A stretch of DNA of 64,000 bases from Dicaeum eximium (lineage: Eukaryota; Chordata; Aves; Passeriformes; Dicaeidae), in assembly GCA_013396995.1 (NCBI GenBank), contig VWZP01007940.1, forward strand, positions 1,225,431 through 1,289,430. The letters run 5' to 3'. The notes beneath the pieces were generated by a model. The model was not told the DNA's origin and did not search any database. It saw nothing but the letters and a program-made list of their open reading frames with translations. The translations under genes were made by a program, and so were the position numbers. Shown one piece after another: positions 25,478 through 38,300 of the stretch. Positions within the stretch are counted from its first letter, which is position 1. Every line of letters begins with the position of its first letter.

Positions 25478-25853
25478 TGATTGATATTTATATTGGTGAT
25501 CTGGATGAGGGGATCGATCCACCCTCAGTAAATTCATGGATGACACCAAGTTGTGTGTGAGTATGAATCTGCTGGAGGGCAGAAAGGCTCTGCAGAGGGA
25601 TCTGGGCAGGCTGGATAATGGGCTATGGCCAATCGTATGAAGTTCAACAAAGCCAAGTGCAGGCTCCTGCCCTTGGGTCACAACAACCCCAGGCAGCACC
25701 ACAGGCTAGGGGCAGGGTGGCTGGAAAGCTGCCCTGAAGAGAGGGACCTGGGGGTGCTGGTCAACAGCTGGCTGAAGATGAGCCAGCTGTGCCCAGGTGG
25801 CCAAGAAGGCCAATGGCATCCTGGCCTGCATCAGGAATAGTGTGGCCAGCAGG
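25478..25853 (+). mobile_element. CR1 LINE internal fragment (reverse transcriptase region), sense
   Basis: Encodes, in shifting frames, CR1 ORF2 around reverse transcriptase motif C and beyond. GDLDEGI is followed by KFMDDTK (active copies have KFADDTK, so the two catalytic aspartates survive), then LMKFNKAKC-like NRMKFNKAKC, LGHNNP, HRLGAGWLES and RDLGVLV. The frames are interrupted by stops. The element is truncated at both ends: the 5' loss is normal, but the 3' UTR and terminal octamers are missing after about 25853, which indicates a later deletion. The copy is younger-looking than the CR1s at 7575 and 17406. Confidence 0.85.
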
Positions 25854-27036
25854 ATATCTGAATGCTCACCTGCACTTTGGCAAGCCTTTTCCCAAAAAAG
25901 GGGTGTGTGTACCTGTGGATGTTGCTGTGCAAGAGAGCCTTCCTAGTGCTTTATCTCTGCATTCACACATTCACAGGATGACATTGCAGTGCAGGAAGCA
26001 TTACAGCTTTTCTCTTTTCCTTTATTCTGATTATGTACAAGGCAGACATTATTTGAGGCAGAACAAGTTCCTTTTCTGCCTTGTAGAAGACAGGCAGTTT
26101 TCAAGAAGAAAGGAAAAATCTGACACAGTTATGGCTACTTAAGCTAACAGTAAGGCAGTCTTGAAATCATATATGCTCCAGAATTAGACAGCAGTAACTA
26201 AGTAACTAAGATGAAACTCTTTGGGTTCCCTGTCCTTATTTCTCCCCCAGCACAAGCAGCTTGAGAACAAAACAAAACAAAACAAAACAAAACAAAAAAA
26301 CCAAAACAAAAAAAAAAGTCTCGTTCTTTGAAAGGAAAGGGTCTTATTAGTGCTCACTTGTACTTATTAATTCTTTAGATCTCAGTGATGCTCCCATTTA
26401 TTTTATCTGACACATGATTGCATATTTTTGTGGCGATTTTTGCTCTCATTTATTGGTTCTATTCCTTATGAACACCTCTATTGTCCTATGTCTGCAAGCA
26501 AAAAGCAGTTACCTGTAGTTTAAAAAAGTGCTACAGACAGAAGGTGCAGAGGGATTATTTTTCATGTTTTCTTATTAGCTAACTTGAAATAGCCATGGCC
26601 CTTCTGTTGACATGAATGAGTTCTGTTTACCTGGAAAAAAATTACAATTCAATAGTGGTTTTAATACACCTCAAGAAGCATTTCCTGAATTTCAAACATA
26701 CTCTAAGGGCTTAGAGATAAGCTAAAATATTTTTTTCCTTGAAATGTTACTCATATTTTCTCTTCATACTAATTTGTGTAAAAGAAGCAACAACATAACA
26801 ATGTGGGACAGGAAATCTTAAAAGGACCTCTTGCAATTTTTCTGAAAGCTGGACAACATTAATAAAGCATAAAAAGTGTTTCAATATGAGTTTCTGCTTC
26901 AAAATATATGAAAATATCATGAGATGGCCACATGTCCTGTTTGTTTAGAAACTGGCTATGGCCAATGCCAAAATTATATTTTTAGGAACAGACAGCAAAC
27001 AACCCCTTACCTGCCCTTAGGAATATTCATTAAATA
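25854..27036. other. Noncoding DNA, nothing recognised except one microsatellite
   Basis: Contains the AAAAC repeat at 26267-26317. The downstream continuation expected for the CR1 at 25478-25853 is absent. An open frame at 25789-26142 begins within the CR1 and is not a gene. Confidence 0.5.
26267..26317 (+). repeat. (CAAAA)n microsatellite
   Basis: Six or more ACAAA/CAAAA pentamers followed by an A-rich interrupted part. Such repeats often grow from poly(A) tracts, but no retroposed sequence is recognisable immediately upstream. Confidence 0.9.
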
Positions 27037-27502
27037 TATCCTGGTTTTGGCCAAGAACAGGGCTAATTTGTTCTGTCATTGTGAGGGGGTGGGAGCTGTA
27101 GTTGTCTGAGCATTATTTTACTAATGTCATGGAATATCATCTGACCTCATTGCCTCATGGGGGACATGGACTGTGTCTCTCTCCTGAGAAGGATGTTCCT
27201 TTCCAGTGGAGCAAGTGTGGAGGTGGAGCAATGGGGTATCAATGATCCTGAGCAGAGGGAGAGGATTGGTTGGAGTGGCTTCAGTCAGGTCAGCCTCTGT
27301 ACTCTCTCTTTTGTGCACTTTTTAATTAAAATTGTTGCTGTTACCGTTCATTGTTTTATCTCATTGCTGTTTCAGGTGAATTGTTCTTAAGGTGTGATCT
27401 TTACCTTTTGTGCTTGTAGCTGAAGGGGCAAAGGAAGTACATGGAGTCATGGATTTTTAGTGGGGCTACTAAATTGGAGAATACCATTCCTAAAACATGA
27501 CA
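27037..27502 (+). mobile_element. Eroded solo ERVL-type LTR
   Basis: Shares the same order of blocks as the LTR at 14229: 'cctggttttggccaagaacagggctaatttg' at the start, 'gttgctgttaccgttcattgttttatctcattgctgtttcag', 'gaattgttctta', 'gtgatctttaccttttgtgc' and a terminal 'aaaacatgaca'. The start reads TATCCTGG where TGTCCTGG is expected (one point change). No matching target duplication remains (aaata on the left, ccata on the right), so it is older or has mutated flanks. No internal proviral sequence adjoins it. At about 466 bp it is slightly longer than its relative at 14229. Confidence 0.8.
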
Positions 27503-29651
27503 CCATATTAAACCTAAAACAGATATGGCAGGGACAGGACAGAATACAAGCATGCACTACTTAACCCCGTATTATATATATGTGTTCCAAACTATACACT
27601 GATTGTTATGGATTGGTGGGGTTAATGGGAATGCTGTTTCATGTTTCTGCTGTCTGTCCTAATATTAATCTTCCAGCCCCTGCCCACCATCTCCTCCCTC
27701 TGGCTCATTCCCACAACAAGCACAGGAAGCTGCACCAGGGTATATGAAACAAAGTGTAAGGTTTCTTCCTAGCTGCCACTTAAACCAGAGACTCCCCAGT
27801 GCTTTGGGCCCCAATACAGGGCCATGCTGTCTCTGCCTACTTGCAGGGAAAATGTCACCCTGTCCAGGCACAATGTTTCTATGTTATGTAATAAAATTGC
27901 AGCCAACTTCTTTTTTCACAGTGCATTTCCTCCCATTTACACAGAGATAGAGACCTTTGCTTGCTGCTAGCTGTTTAGCCTGAAGATAATGAGATGACAT
28001 GGAATCTGCAAAGTGAAAACAATTTTTCCCAGGCTGCAGACTAAAAGTGAAAATGAGCCCTGAGAAAGACTTATGTACCATGTAACACTTGTCAGGGTAA
28101 CTGAGACTTAAGTGGCACATAGATACTGTTTGATTTTCTGGCACAGGGATAAATCCCATTCTAACTGCAACTTTCTAAAGCAAGTTAAAAAGAAGTATTA
28201 GATTATTCTCTGTTCCCTAGTGTATTGCCTTACCTGTGTTTCAAGAATTACCTTGTGTTCAAGGTAAAATTAAAAAGTCAGGAAAACAGAAATAAGTCTA
28301 AGGCATGGAATGAAAGAATTTTATCAAGAATGTGCAGAAGTTAGGAAACTATTTTGGTTGTTATTTTAATGCTTATTAGACACTCCTGGGATGCTTTTAT
28401 TTATGATCTTAAAGTTTTGCACAGTAATGTCACACTTAATTGGAACACAAGCTGTGCACTGATTAAGTAGTCATAGCAGTAATATTTTAGCTTTTACAGC
28501 CTGATTCTCTGGATTTTTAACTTGTAGGTAATAGAAAATTACTTTGTTAGCTGTAAACTAAGTTTACTTTCTACGATTGTACTTAACAACTTTCTGGAAA
28601 TCTTTTTGCTCCATGTTATTATTAGTGATGCTCATTTTTGCATGTTGTTTAGTAAACTGTAATCTGTATTTTTAAAATGCTTTTGGTTTTTACAATGTCC
28701 AACTACATCTGAATAAACTTCCTGTTGAAACACTATCATCAAGCTGTGTCATTTGACCCTAGATGAATAGCATCAAAGATTGAATGTGCCATTTGTTAGG
28801 AACTGAAGCTATAGATACTAACATACCCAGAAATACTAGATTCTGCATTGTTCTTGATTCCAACACTCAACAAAAATCAGTAATGAGCCAAAATCACAGA
28901 ACCATAATTTATAGAAAAGTTTGTAGAGGTTATAAAAATAGTGGTGAAATGGTCAAATCAATATAAGGCACTAGACCAAACATCAGGATTCATTTTGGTA
29001 TTTTATTTGTTGTTAAAGTTCATTGCTCAAGTAACCAAAATGTTTTAGACAGCATCATATGGGGAGTGATAGATAGAATAGTAATTCATAATATTAATCT
29101 CAGATCTGATTCCAGGGCAGAACAATTATTAAACTGTAGCTCTATTTAATCCTTAAATATTAAGTTATGGTTTTGATAAGGACATATTTCCAGCAAGTCA
29201 TTGTAACTCTACAATTTATGGAAGAATTTCCCTCCACATTAATAGGCCTGGCAGTCAGCAAGATAAACCATTCAATTTGCATCACGTTTATCTTTTCTGC
29301 TTCCTATTTTTGCATTTAATAGATGCAGAAGCATTTTATTGTATGGCACTTTGTTTTGCTTGGCAACATCACAGCTGTAACAACCAAATATACAGAAACA
29401 ATGAAGCCTCTTTTGCAAAGAATAAAGGAAACATCAGGAGAGATCTATAGTTCCACCCTAATGAACCAATTCAGCGCGTGTTTATTCATCATAGTAACAG
29501 CTCACATGGGAAGGCCAGAAGCACTAGCACTGAGAAGAAAATTGAGACTCTGATACTTTATTTTACTTCATGCCATAACTGGTTTCAAATTATAGCAGTT
29601 AAATCTGATAACTTTGTGCTGCATCAATAAAAAACAAAATTAGCAGGAAAC
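27503..29651. other. Noncoding DNA, nothing recognised
   Basis: Mildly GC-richer around 27660-28060 but with no recognisable element, exon or RNA. Open frames are below 92 codons. Confidence 0.5.
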
Positions 29652-29803
29652 TGAGAGGAGACTCGGGGAGAGGAGAGGAGACTCGAGGAGAGGAGACTTG
29701 AGGAGAGGAGACTTGAGGAGACTCGAGGAGAGGAGACTCGAGGAGAGGAGACTCGAGGAGAGGAGACTCGAGGAGAGGAGAGGAGAGGAGAGGAGAGGAG
29801 AGG
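29652..29803. repeat. Purine-rich minisatellite on a 5-base step
   Basis: About 150 bp built of blocks of 10, 15 and 20 bases, all multiples of five, each starting ACTCG or ACTTG and continuing with GAGGAG-type pentamers. Four perfect 15-base units (actcgaggagaggag) lie at 29721-29780, and the array ends in a plain AGGAG run to about 29802. Because the unit is divisible by three, one minus-strand frame stays open across it and reads as repeats of LLESP. This is a consequence of the repeat, not evidence for a gene. Confidence 0.95.
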
Positions 29804-32800
29804 CTCATGTATTTGTGTACTGTAAAAAATGATGCAAGTAAAACAGGTTTATTTTGGCAAAATTTTCAAATTCCCTTGAGTTAGGCTTATTTTCAGTTAT
29901 TTTTGTCCTTTTTTTTATTACATTCTGTCTAGATTTTGAAAAGTGCAGCAAATGCCAAACGTACAAAAAGTCCTACAATGCGTCCCTGTAATGTATAGCA
30001 CAGGTGGCTTTAAAGCACCTAAAGTCTTTAGACAGGTCAGTTGGAATGAAAGTCTCAAGCTAATGTTAATACATGGGTATTTCTCACTCATTTCAGACTC
30101 TCTCATGCTTCCAGAACATTGTAAATTATCTCATTATTTGAGACTCCATAGACTTCTTCTCATTATGCAGCCATTATTCAGGATTGATCATCATTGGTTA
30201 AAGCTTGTTATTTCTGTCAACATTAGTTTCCAATTCAGTTCCGTGAGGGCACATTACCTAAACACATTCAACTGGGCTTGGCTCTCATGCATTGATTTCC
30301 CACATCATTCCTCACTATATTCCTCCTCAGAATAATCTCTGCGTCAGCTCCCACTCCAAAGTCTTGGATGAGATTCTTTTTGAATGCAAAAGTGTGCTTG
30401 TAGGTATTTCAAATTTTTCTGATGCTGTGCATAACAAGGTGCCATGAAGTCAGAGACGTACAGAAGCTAAAATAACTGTAACTGACACAGTGACTGAAAA
30501 AGGGATGAAATCAATAAAGTATCATCCTTTTCAAAATAAATTCTCTGAATTCTGTTGCATATTGCTGATGGATGTAATTTTTATTTCAGTGCAGCCAAGA
30601 AAACTTGTGATTGATAATAAAAATAACAATAGATTTTGAAGTTACTGTGTAACACCTCTGGATCAGAGTCTTCAGAAGGATCAGAGGGCTGTGCTTTCTG
30701 TATCACTAATATTACAGAGATAAATGTGGCACAACCCTGTCCCTATTATTCCCACCACAAACCCTTCTATCCCTTTCTTGTATTGTCATCTCCAGATTAA
30801 ATAAGCTAGATATTTTTTTCTTATTCAACTGTCTTCTGATGGGTAAAAGTTACAAACTGCTTTCTTATTATTCAATACTATACTAAGGAAACTTCCTAGC
30901 AGAGAGAACAGGGACCTATCTCCTACACATTTTGAAAGATTCTTTACAGCTTGACTTCTTTTGGTATCCAACATTATGAATAATATAATACCAAACTATC
31001 TTTTACGTTCTTCACCTTGGATGCATAGTGGAGAAATCTATGTACAAAGTGTACCACACACATGAATGTGCTGAACCACAGACTGGCCTCTTCTAGAGTC
31101 TGTGTGATTTTGAAATTATGATCTTCACATACAAGATAGAGAGATGGAAGCAATGCAGGAAAATGTCAAAAAAAATGGCTTCAAATGCTTTATTTTTCCC
31201 TCTTATGTTTGGGTACTAGCCACATTTGAAGAGCCCATGGGAGAAACAGGTTGATGATCACAGAGTAGCTTAAATGAGATAACCCTTGCAGCAAGTTGTA
31301 TAAAGTATGTGCTTCACTGTCAGCAAGACAGCATAAAGCTTTCTCTTGTTCTGATAAAAGATCTATCCAATGGGAAACACAATTTTAGAAACAGATCATA
31401 GGAGACCATCACATTTAAGACATTTTTCCTGGCTTTGCCTCCTTTGAGATAGACTGACAGGCAAATTTGAAAGTATGTCTTTTCCTCTGAGTTTTGGAAG
31501 GTTATCTTTTAGGTTCATTTTATGTTCTCTGAAACATTGATAACAACCTGCCAGAGCTTATGTGTTTACATCGATTTTTCAGAGGTAAGAAACATATATA
31601 ACTTAGGAACTGAGTGTGTCTTAAAATAAAAATCCTGGTGGAGTTCAGTAAAAATCACTTTGTTACAAACAATTAGAGTTTAAAAGTCTGCTGTGAAGAA
31701 GTGGTATTCTGAAAAGCGGGTTCTTTAAAAATCATTATAATTTTAGATAGCTTTATACTTTTAGAAGCAAATTTTTTAAAAAAGGAAAAAGAAAAGGAAA
31801 GGGCTGAATGTCCTTCTTCTTTATAGATATTTTGTCTTCGCTTTGGTAAAGAAATCAATGTCCTTATCTGGAGTGAAGAAGGGAAAGTGAATATGAAATG
31901 AAGATGGAAGATGTTACTATTTTCCATTTGTGCTGAGAAAAATAAAGAATCATAAAATTACAAATGAAACTTTCTACAAAATTATATATTATGTGCATAA
32001 CAGTATTAATAGAATCTGTAACTAAACATTTATGACCCTTTCTAATAATAGAATTTATAGGAAAGGCAATGTCTGACACTGGGTCTTGCAATGCAAGGCC
32101 AAGAGATATTCTGTGAATAGTTACCTCCAGATGTCATACTGGATGCATGTTAAATCCAAATAGGTGTGAGGAAGATTCTGTACTATTTTATTGAAACTGA
32201 AGATGCATAAGAAAATAAGAGCTAGCAAAATTTGAAGACACATTTATACCTTTTAATCAGTCTAGTCGGCCTCTCACTTGACAACACACCTTCAGCAATC
32301 CGGAAAACTCATCCATGCCATGCAGGCTTTTTCAAGGCTCTAAGTGGTGTGGAACATTACTTGGACTCTCCATTGAGAATTCTTTATGACTGTACATTCC
32401 TTCCAAAGCCCTTGATACCTCATGTTAGGGCTGCTTGGTGGGATGTTAGAAAGCTGATAAGTAAATTTTTTTCCCCATGCTGCCTGTACTGTAGAAGTGC
32501 AGACAGAGTTTTAAAGCTTCATTTTGCCTCTCTGTTTTTTGTACTTGCATATGCAATCAATAGATCAATATTTGATCTAGAAATATTTATTAGAAGCTTT
32601 CTATACCTATGTATAACTCCAGTCTTTAATATTGAACATTAGTGCATTTTAGCTGACAGAGTGAAGAAAGGTCAGCTCTTCTTCAAGCAGGTTTGCCACA
32701 TTACCATTATTTACTGGACACACCTCTCAAAGTTGTCCTCAGAATGATTTCTATGTAAAGCCCTATTGAAAGGTAACAAGAAAAGAGAAAGCATACAAAA

Positions 32801-34549
32801 GGCTCCTTTTGGGTTTCACAAATCCATAGATAAATGAAAATGGTTGAAAGAAAATCAACATGTGCAAATAAGTACTTGAAAGGGTCATTGATCAGGTGTA
32901 CTCTAATCCTTTCCTTTACACATGATTGTAACAGCAGCTTTTAGATAAAATTGTTTTATAAGGATGCAAGTGCAAAGAGTCTCTTGGGGATGCCTTTTAC
33001 ACGTTTACACATAATATAATCACGTTTACAGTTTCCTCTTTTAATCTTTCTTCCATTTTGTCTGTCTGGCTGTTCATTGACATTTTTCTCTTTTCATTGG
33101 CACTTTCACTTTTTTCATATTTTAATAATCCACTACAGTTTTCTTGTTGACTAATGGAAAAAATAATAGCTTTCTTTTGCAGAAATCTTCAAATGTCTTC
33201 TTCAATTCCGTAAGGGATTTCAAAAGCTACTCCAACCGTGCTAAGGCTCTTGGTGTTAAAATTCTCTATAAATTGTAGCTAGGGACTGCATTCTTTTTGG
33301 CATTGTGCTAGTGTGTCAGATGTATCATCCTGCTGAAAATATCCACACTCTTGACTTTCTGTGACAACTGCTGAATGCCTTCCTTGGCATACAGAAAGCT
33401 GAAGTATAGGTTAAATTTCCGTCAGTATTCCACATCTGTGAAACTCGACAGCTTTGTCACATACCTTCAAAGCAACTGTCCTCTCAAGCAGTCCTTTGCC
33501 TAATTTAATAAGGTCTTTATTTTAGAGGATAATAAAAAGACATATCTTTTACAGATATTTCCTTTCATTTTCTCTTAAAGTGTATGATGAATTTTACAGA
33601 ACTTTCATGGCTGTAATTTAGATTTTACAAGTTCTCTGTATTAAATCACATGACTAAAACATCCATGCATTTATCCTATGAAGCAAACAATCCACTAATA
33701 CCAGTGCTCCTTATTAAGGTTAATAATTTCCTAGCTTTTTGAGATTCTCACTTAATTTGGTATGTCAGCAGATCTCAGTTTGTACATCAAGACTCAGGCT
33801 TATCTATTTTCTTCTCCTTATATTTTCTGCTGGATCATACACTTCTTAAAATTTACTTTTCATAAGTAATTTTTTTTTAATATCATGTTTTGAATGGGTC
33901 TTCTGAGCCTTCTCTTTTAAGACTTTTGGCCTATTTCACATGTGCAGGAGGAAATATGGCAAGTTTTGGCTAAAGCATATGAACTTAACCAAAAGCACTG
34001 ACTTCTGAGGGTGCTCATCACATAATATGGCTAGCCAATATCTCTGTCCATTCAACTGTCCTTAAAGAAAATAGAACATAACAGAAAAAATTTGAAATCA
34101 CTTTAAAATGGTAATTAAGGAACAATTTATATACAGTTACCCTTCAATTTTGACAATACTGCAGATTCATCTTTAGATATTCAAAGGAATATTTTGAAAG
34201 TGTTCTCAACCCTGAGAAATCTATGTACTTCAAGCAAAACAAGTAGAAACAGACTGCTTCAAATTTACCATTTTGCTTTTTTCCCTGCCATAGGAATAAT
34301 GTCACTGCAGTTGACACATTCCCACATTCTGGCAAATGTTCCTGTATTTATTTCATTGAAGTAAGATTTTCCAACAGAAAAACATTTCACAGGAGTATTT
34401 TACTGGCTCTACTGAATTCTGTTTTGTCAGATAACCCTGCTGTTTCTTCTTTTATATGCTTGGGGACATTTCAATAATTGTTCCCCCATAAAGACCTGTT
34501 TTCCTTACTTGGATTACTTCAGTCCTCATATTCTGAGTACTGTACACAG
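29804..34549. other. AT-rich noncoding DNA, nothing recognised
   Basis: No mobile element or RNA gene recognised. Open frames at 29943-30335 (130 codons) and 32232-32642 (136 codons), both on the + strand, show no domain, signal or repeat similarity that I know and are treated as chance. Confidence 0.5.
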
Positions 34550-35310
34550 AGTACAGTGTGGGAGGGAATGCTGCAGAAGAGATTTCTTCTCTGTAGCTGT
34601 ATTGGGAGCCTTGCAGAAGACATTTCACTGAGGAGCTGGTGACCTTGAACAGCCCATGTCTCCTGTCCTGGGGCTTCAGAAACCCGCCCACAGAACAAGC
34701 AGCTGCAGGGGAGCTCCTGGTGCACCCCCTGCCAGCTTCTGGTGGGTGGTACTACAGAGGTAACATCCCAGGAAAACTGCCAGGAAACCCTCTGTTAGCT
34801 GAACAGCTTCCTAATGGAAACTTGGAATATGTTTGGGAGCAGCAAAGTTAGACCAAAGGGTGCGAAAAGGTGTCTCTGACCATGGGCTGTTGTGCCTCAG
34901 GAGTCGGTGATCCACACTGCAGCTGAGATGGGCACAGGTGCTGGCTGGGCCACTTGCTCAGTGTGGCTCCAGGCTGTGTGATGCTGCACAAGTTCTTGGC
35001 CACAGGACAGACTCAGGCAGTGTGCTGCAGCTGAGGAGCCTGCAGGCAGCTCCCACCCACCCATTACCCACAAGTACACTATGTGCAGTCTTGCCTCTAT
35101 CTAAGGTGTGAAGCAAGAAGTTCCTTGGATGCAAACATCCATTCTGTTTGACAGTGCCACTGCTGAATAGACTTGGTTTCTTTAAGAAAACTGTATATAG
35201 CGACTGAAATGGCCAAAATGGAAGACAATTCACCATAGACAAACCTGTGCAGGACACAGTTGGGAAATATATCAGTGCTCCATCAGATGATGCCTTCATG
35301 CAGAGTCCCC
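34550..35310. other. GC-rich block of unknown origin
   Basis: A compositionally distinct block, rich in CTG/CAG, GGG and CCC, in AT-rich surroundings, with few CpG. Several overlapping open frames of 60-113 codons appear on both strands. None is recognisable. It could be a decayed LTR or retrovirus piece, an unclassified repeat, or an unrecognised exon cluster. Its character resembles the blocks at 2080-2790 and 59880-60520, but I could not align them by eye. Confidence 0.35.
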
Positions 35311-38300
35311 AGCACCTGAACTGGTGTAAGACTTTATTGCTGTCTGTATTCCTCTTTTTATCCTACCTTGTTTAAACAGCTACTTTGTTAAGCCATTTAT
35401 TGTCCACCCTAGCTTTCTGAGATCCAAATAGAGCTCTACACCATCTCTCTGTCCCTTCAAATACCAAGTGCAGGGGAGTATAGAATTTAGAGACAAAGAT
35501 CTTTTTCCAAATAGGGTTTGGATCTTTGTCCACATAGGAACAAGAAAACGTGTTGGTGTTAAACAATACATTAGAAAATTTAGTTAAAGATCAGTGATGT
35601 TACAAACCAGAAAGTATCATCAAGTTTCAACACCATGGAAATATCAGTTTAACTTTGGATAAAAGAGATTTTGTCCTTTGGATTGGTGCCAAAGCTTAAA
35701 ATTCACATTATGAAAAAACTGTGTTCGGAGTCAAGCAGGACAAATTTCTTAATCTGGTAAAACACATTTAGTAACTTGCAGCACAGCCACAGAACTGGCA
35801 GTCTGCAAATGGAGACTAAAAGATCAAGCTAAGAAGGAAATTACAGTGAATTCAAGAAGGAGCTTAATTCAGTGTAAAGAGGGAAGAGCCTGAGATGACT
35901 ATTGCACCTGCTATTTGGCTGCAAGTCACAAACCAAGATATTAAAGTGCATTCCCAGTACTTGCTGCTACACAAATAGCAAGTTAATGGTCCTAATACAA
36001 GGACCCTGTGCTTGTAATACCAAATTAATATTGCCTTTAGAACACATAAACAAGTAACAAAGGCAGCCTTTCAAGGCTTCACAGACTTAATGGGAAATTA
36101 TTGCTAAATCCTTGGCTTAAAGTAAGTCAGGAGAAAGTGGAGGTTGTAAATACAGGCTCCCAATCACCAGAAACTGTAAGAATCACGTCTTGGAGATGGG
36201 AAGGAATATGGTAATATCAACTGGATTAGGAGGTCTGTTACATATGTAAAGCTTAGTTATGGATGGTATGATCAGATTTAAAGGTAGAAGTGCCCCAGAA
36301 TTGCCTGTAACTTATGATTCTATAATGAATGAATGGATAAAATTTTCAGTTTTCCTTAAGGATCATATAGAGTTACAGATCAAAAAAGTTTACTGACTAT
36401 CTCTTGATCCTTTTTTTTTCCCCTACTAAAATCAACTAGGAACCCAATGATTACCAAATATTCTTTTAAATTTGTAAAAATGAGCTTGTTTCTAAGACTT
36501 GCATTTGATAGCCTGAGGTAAGCACAGATACAAGGAAAAATTATGAATTTATGTTAAAATTTTCAACAAAATAAATATATTAAAGTATTTTCAGCATATA
36601 TAAAATTATTCCGTGTAATTTATTTCTTACAGAAAAATACCTTCACCAACCACTTATGACATGGGTATATATTGTAGTAAGAAATGCCCAGAAATACTAT
36701 CTGAATTAATTTACTTCAGTACAGGTAGAAGAATTTTTAATAACTCCTTCCTTTTAACTTCTTTTGTTCTTGAAACTACACCAATGAAACTTCAAGTATT
36801 GATTTTCAACTTCATTAACAAATAATTTATTTTAAAACATATATAAATTAAAAATAATATGTTAGTGAAATTGCTTTAGAATAAAAATAAATAACTACAC
36901 TTCAGTGCAGATTACTCTTTAACGAGCAGCTGTTTTCAAGTCGTGATTAAACCTGAACAATCTGGGCAGGAAAAATTCAAACAAATTTCCAAAATCACTA
37001 CTACCAGAAAGCTTTCCTTTTAGCTCTAGCTGCCTACACAAACAATTAAGCAGAATTTCCAGACCCACCATAATCACACAGCGTGGATCACACTATGAGC
37101 TTTTTGTACTGTGCATTTATGGCTGGTTCAGTCTCTCTGCTGCACTGGACTGAAAGTACTGCCATAAATTTTTAAGTCCTGAATAGATCATGTTGGGGTT
37201 GTTCTAATTTCCTCCATTTTATTGCAGTGCTAAACAACTGTAAATGTTTGAATTAAATGGCCACTGCATTAATATGGACCCAAATTCTCAAAGAAGAGAT
37301 ACACATAAACGCAAAATACTATTTGCATATTTCTAAATTCAATTGTAAATTACTTTCTTATGATACCAAAATGCAAAGTAGTGATGAGGCATTGATAAAA
37401 TGCTTCAAAAATTTTCTGGTGCTCCATAAAATGATTTTTTTTTAACATTCTTTCTGCTAATTTGTCATCTGAATCATGGTAAGATAACCATATTTCCAGG
37501 AGGTAGGACATATGGGTAAGGGAAACTTGGGCAGCAGCCTCAGCAGAGGAAGGCAGGAGCTCTTTTAGATGCCTCTTTCAGAAAGCTACAGACTTATTTT
37601 CAGCAGATCACACCCAAAGCACAAAGGAGCTGCGCTAACCTGAGAAAAGTGGAAGAACATCCTTGCATAACACTGTTTCAGCTCTATTTAATAAAGTCCA
37701 TAACCCTAAACTGATAAAGCTAATTTTGATAGAAACACTGATAAGTAAGATCTTTGACAGAAGAGACTGGTAATTTTTTGCAGTAGTTTAAGATATTGCT
37801 GAATCTTTGTAACAAACGATCATCTCATGGAAGAACACAACATATGTTAACCCTGCAGCAACTCCCATTCTTAGCTCAGACTCTTGGCCTGAGTCCCCTT
37901 GTCAAAAAAAGAAGCTAATTTGCTGAACTAAACTTGAACAGCTGAAACAGACATACACTCCGTTCTGCTGACTCTACTACTACAGCAGTAACATCTGAGA
38001 GAGGGGAAATCGCGAATGCCTGGGAACTGCCTTAAAGAGCAGCAGTTGCTTGCTTAGTGAAGATGATTCAAGCCTTTAAAAACTTTTATTTTCGTGCAAT
38101 TTTCATTTTTTTGACTGAACAACCAAGTAATAATATTTATTTTTGCCAGTCAATAGTTACAAAGCAGAAGAAATACTCAAAGTTACTTGGTATTGCTAAT
38201 AAAACATGTACTTTGAATTTTTAGTAAGATTTGTTGTAAAATATTAGAATAAATAAAGCTCTTGCAGTCTACCTACTAACTAGTCCAAAACGATAATTTA

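Noticed and set aside
14229..27502. The two ERVL-type LTRs as ends of one 13-kb provirus
   Set aside because: No internal viral sequence between them, visible divergence, and the first LTR has its own complete target duplication on both sides.
29599..29808. Minus-strand frame with LLESP repeats
   Set aside because: Open only because the minisatellite unit is divisible by three.
32232..32642. 136-codon + frame
   Set aside because: No domain, repeat or family similarity recognised. Length is within chance for 64 kb read in six frames.
36060..36330. Possible further CR1 end ('cttatgattctataatg')
   Set aside because: Only one octamer-like string and no convincing CR1 block upstream.
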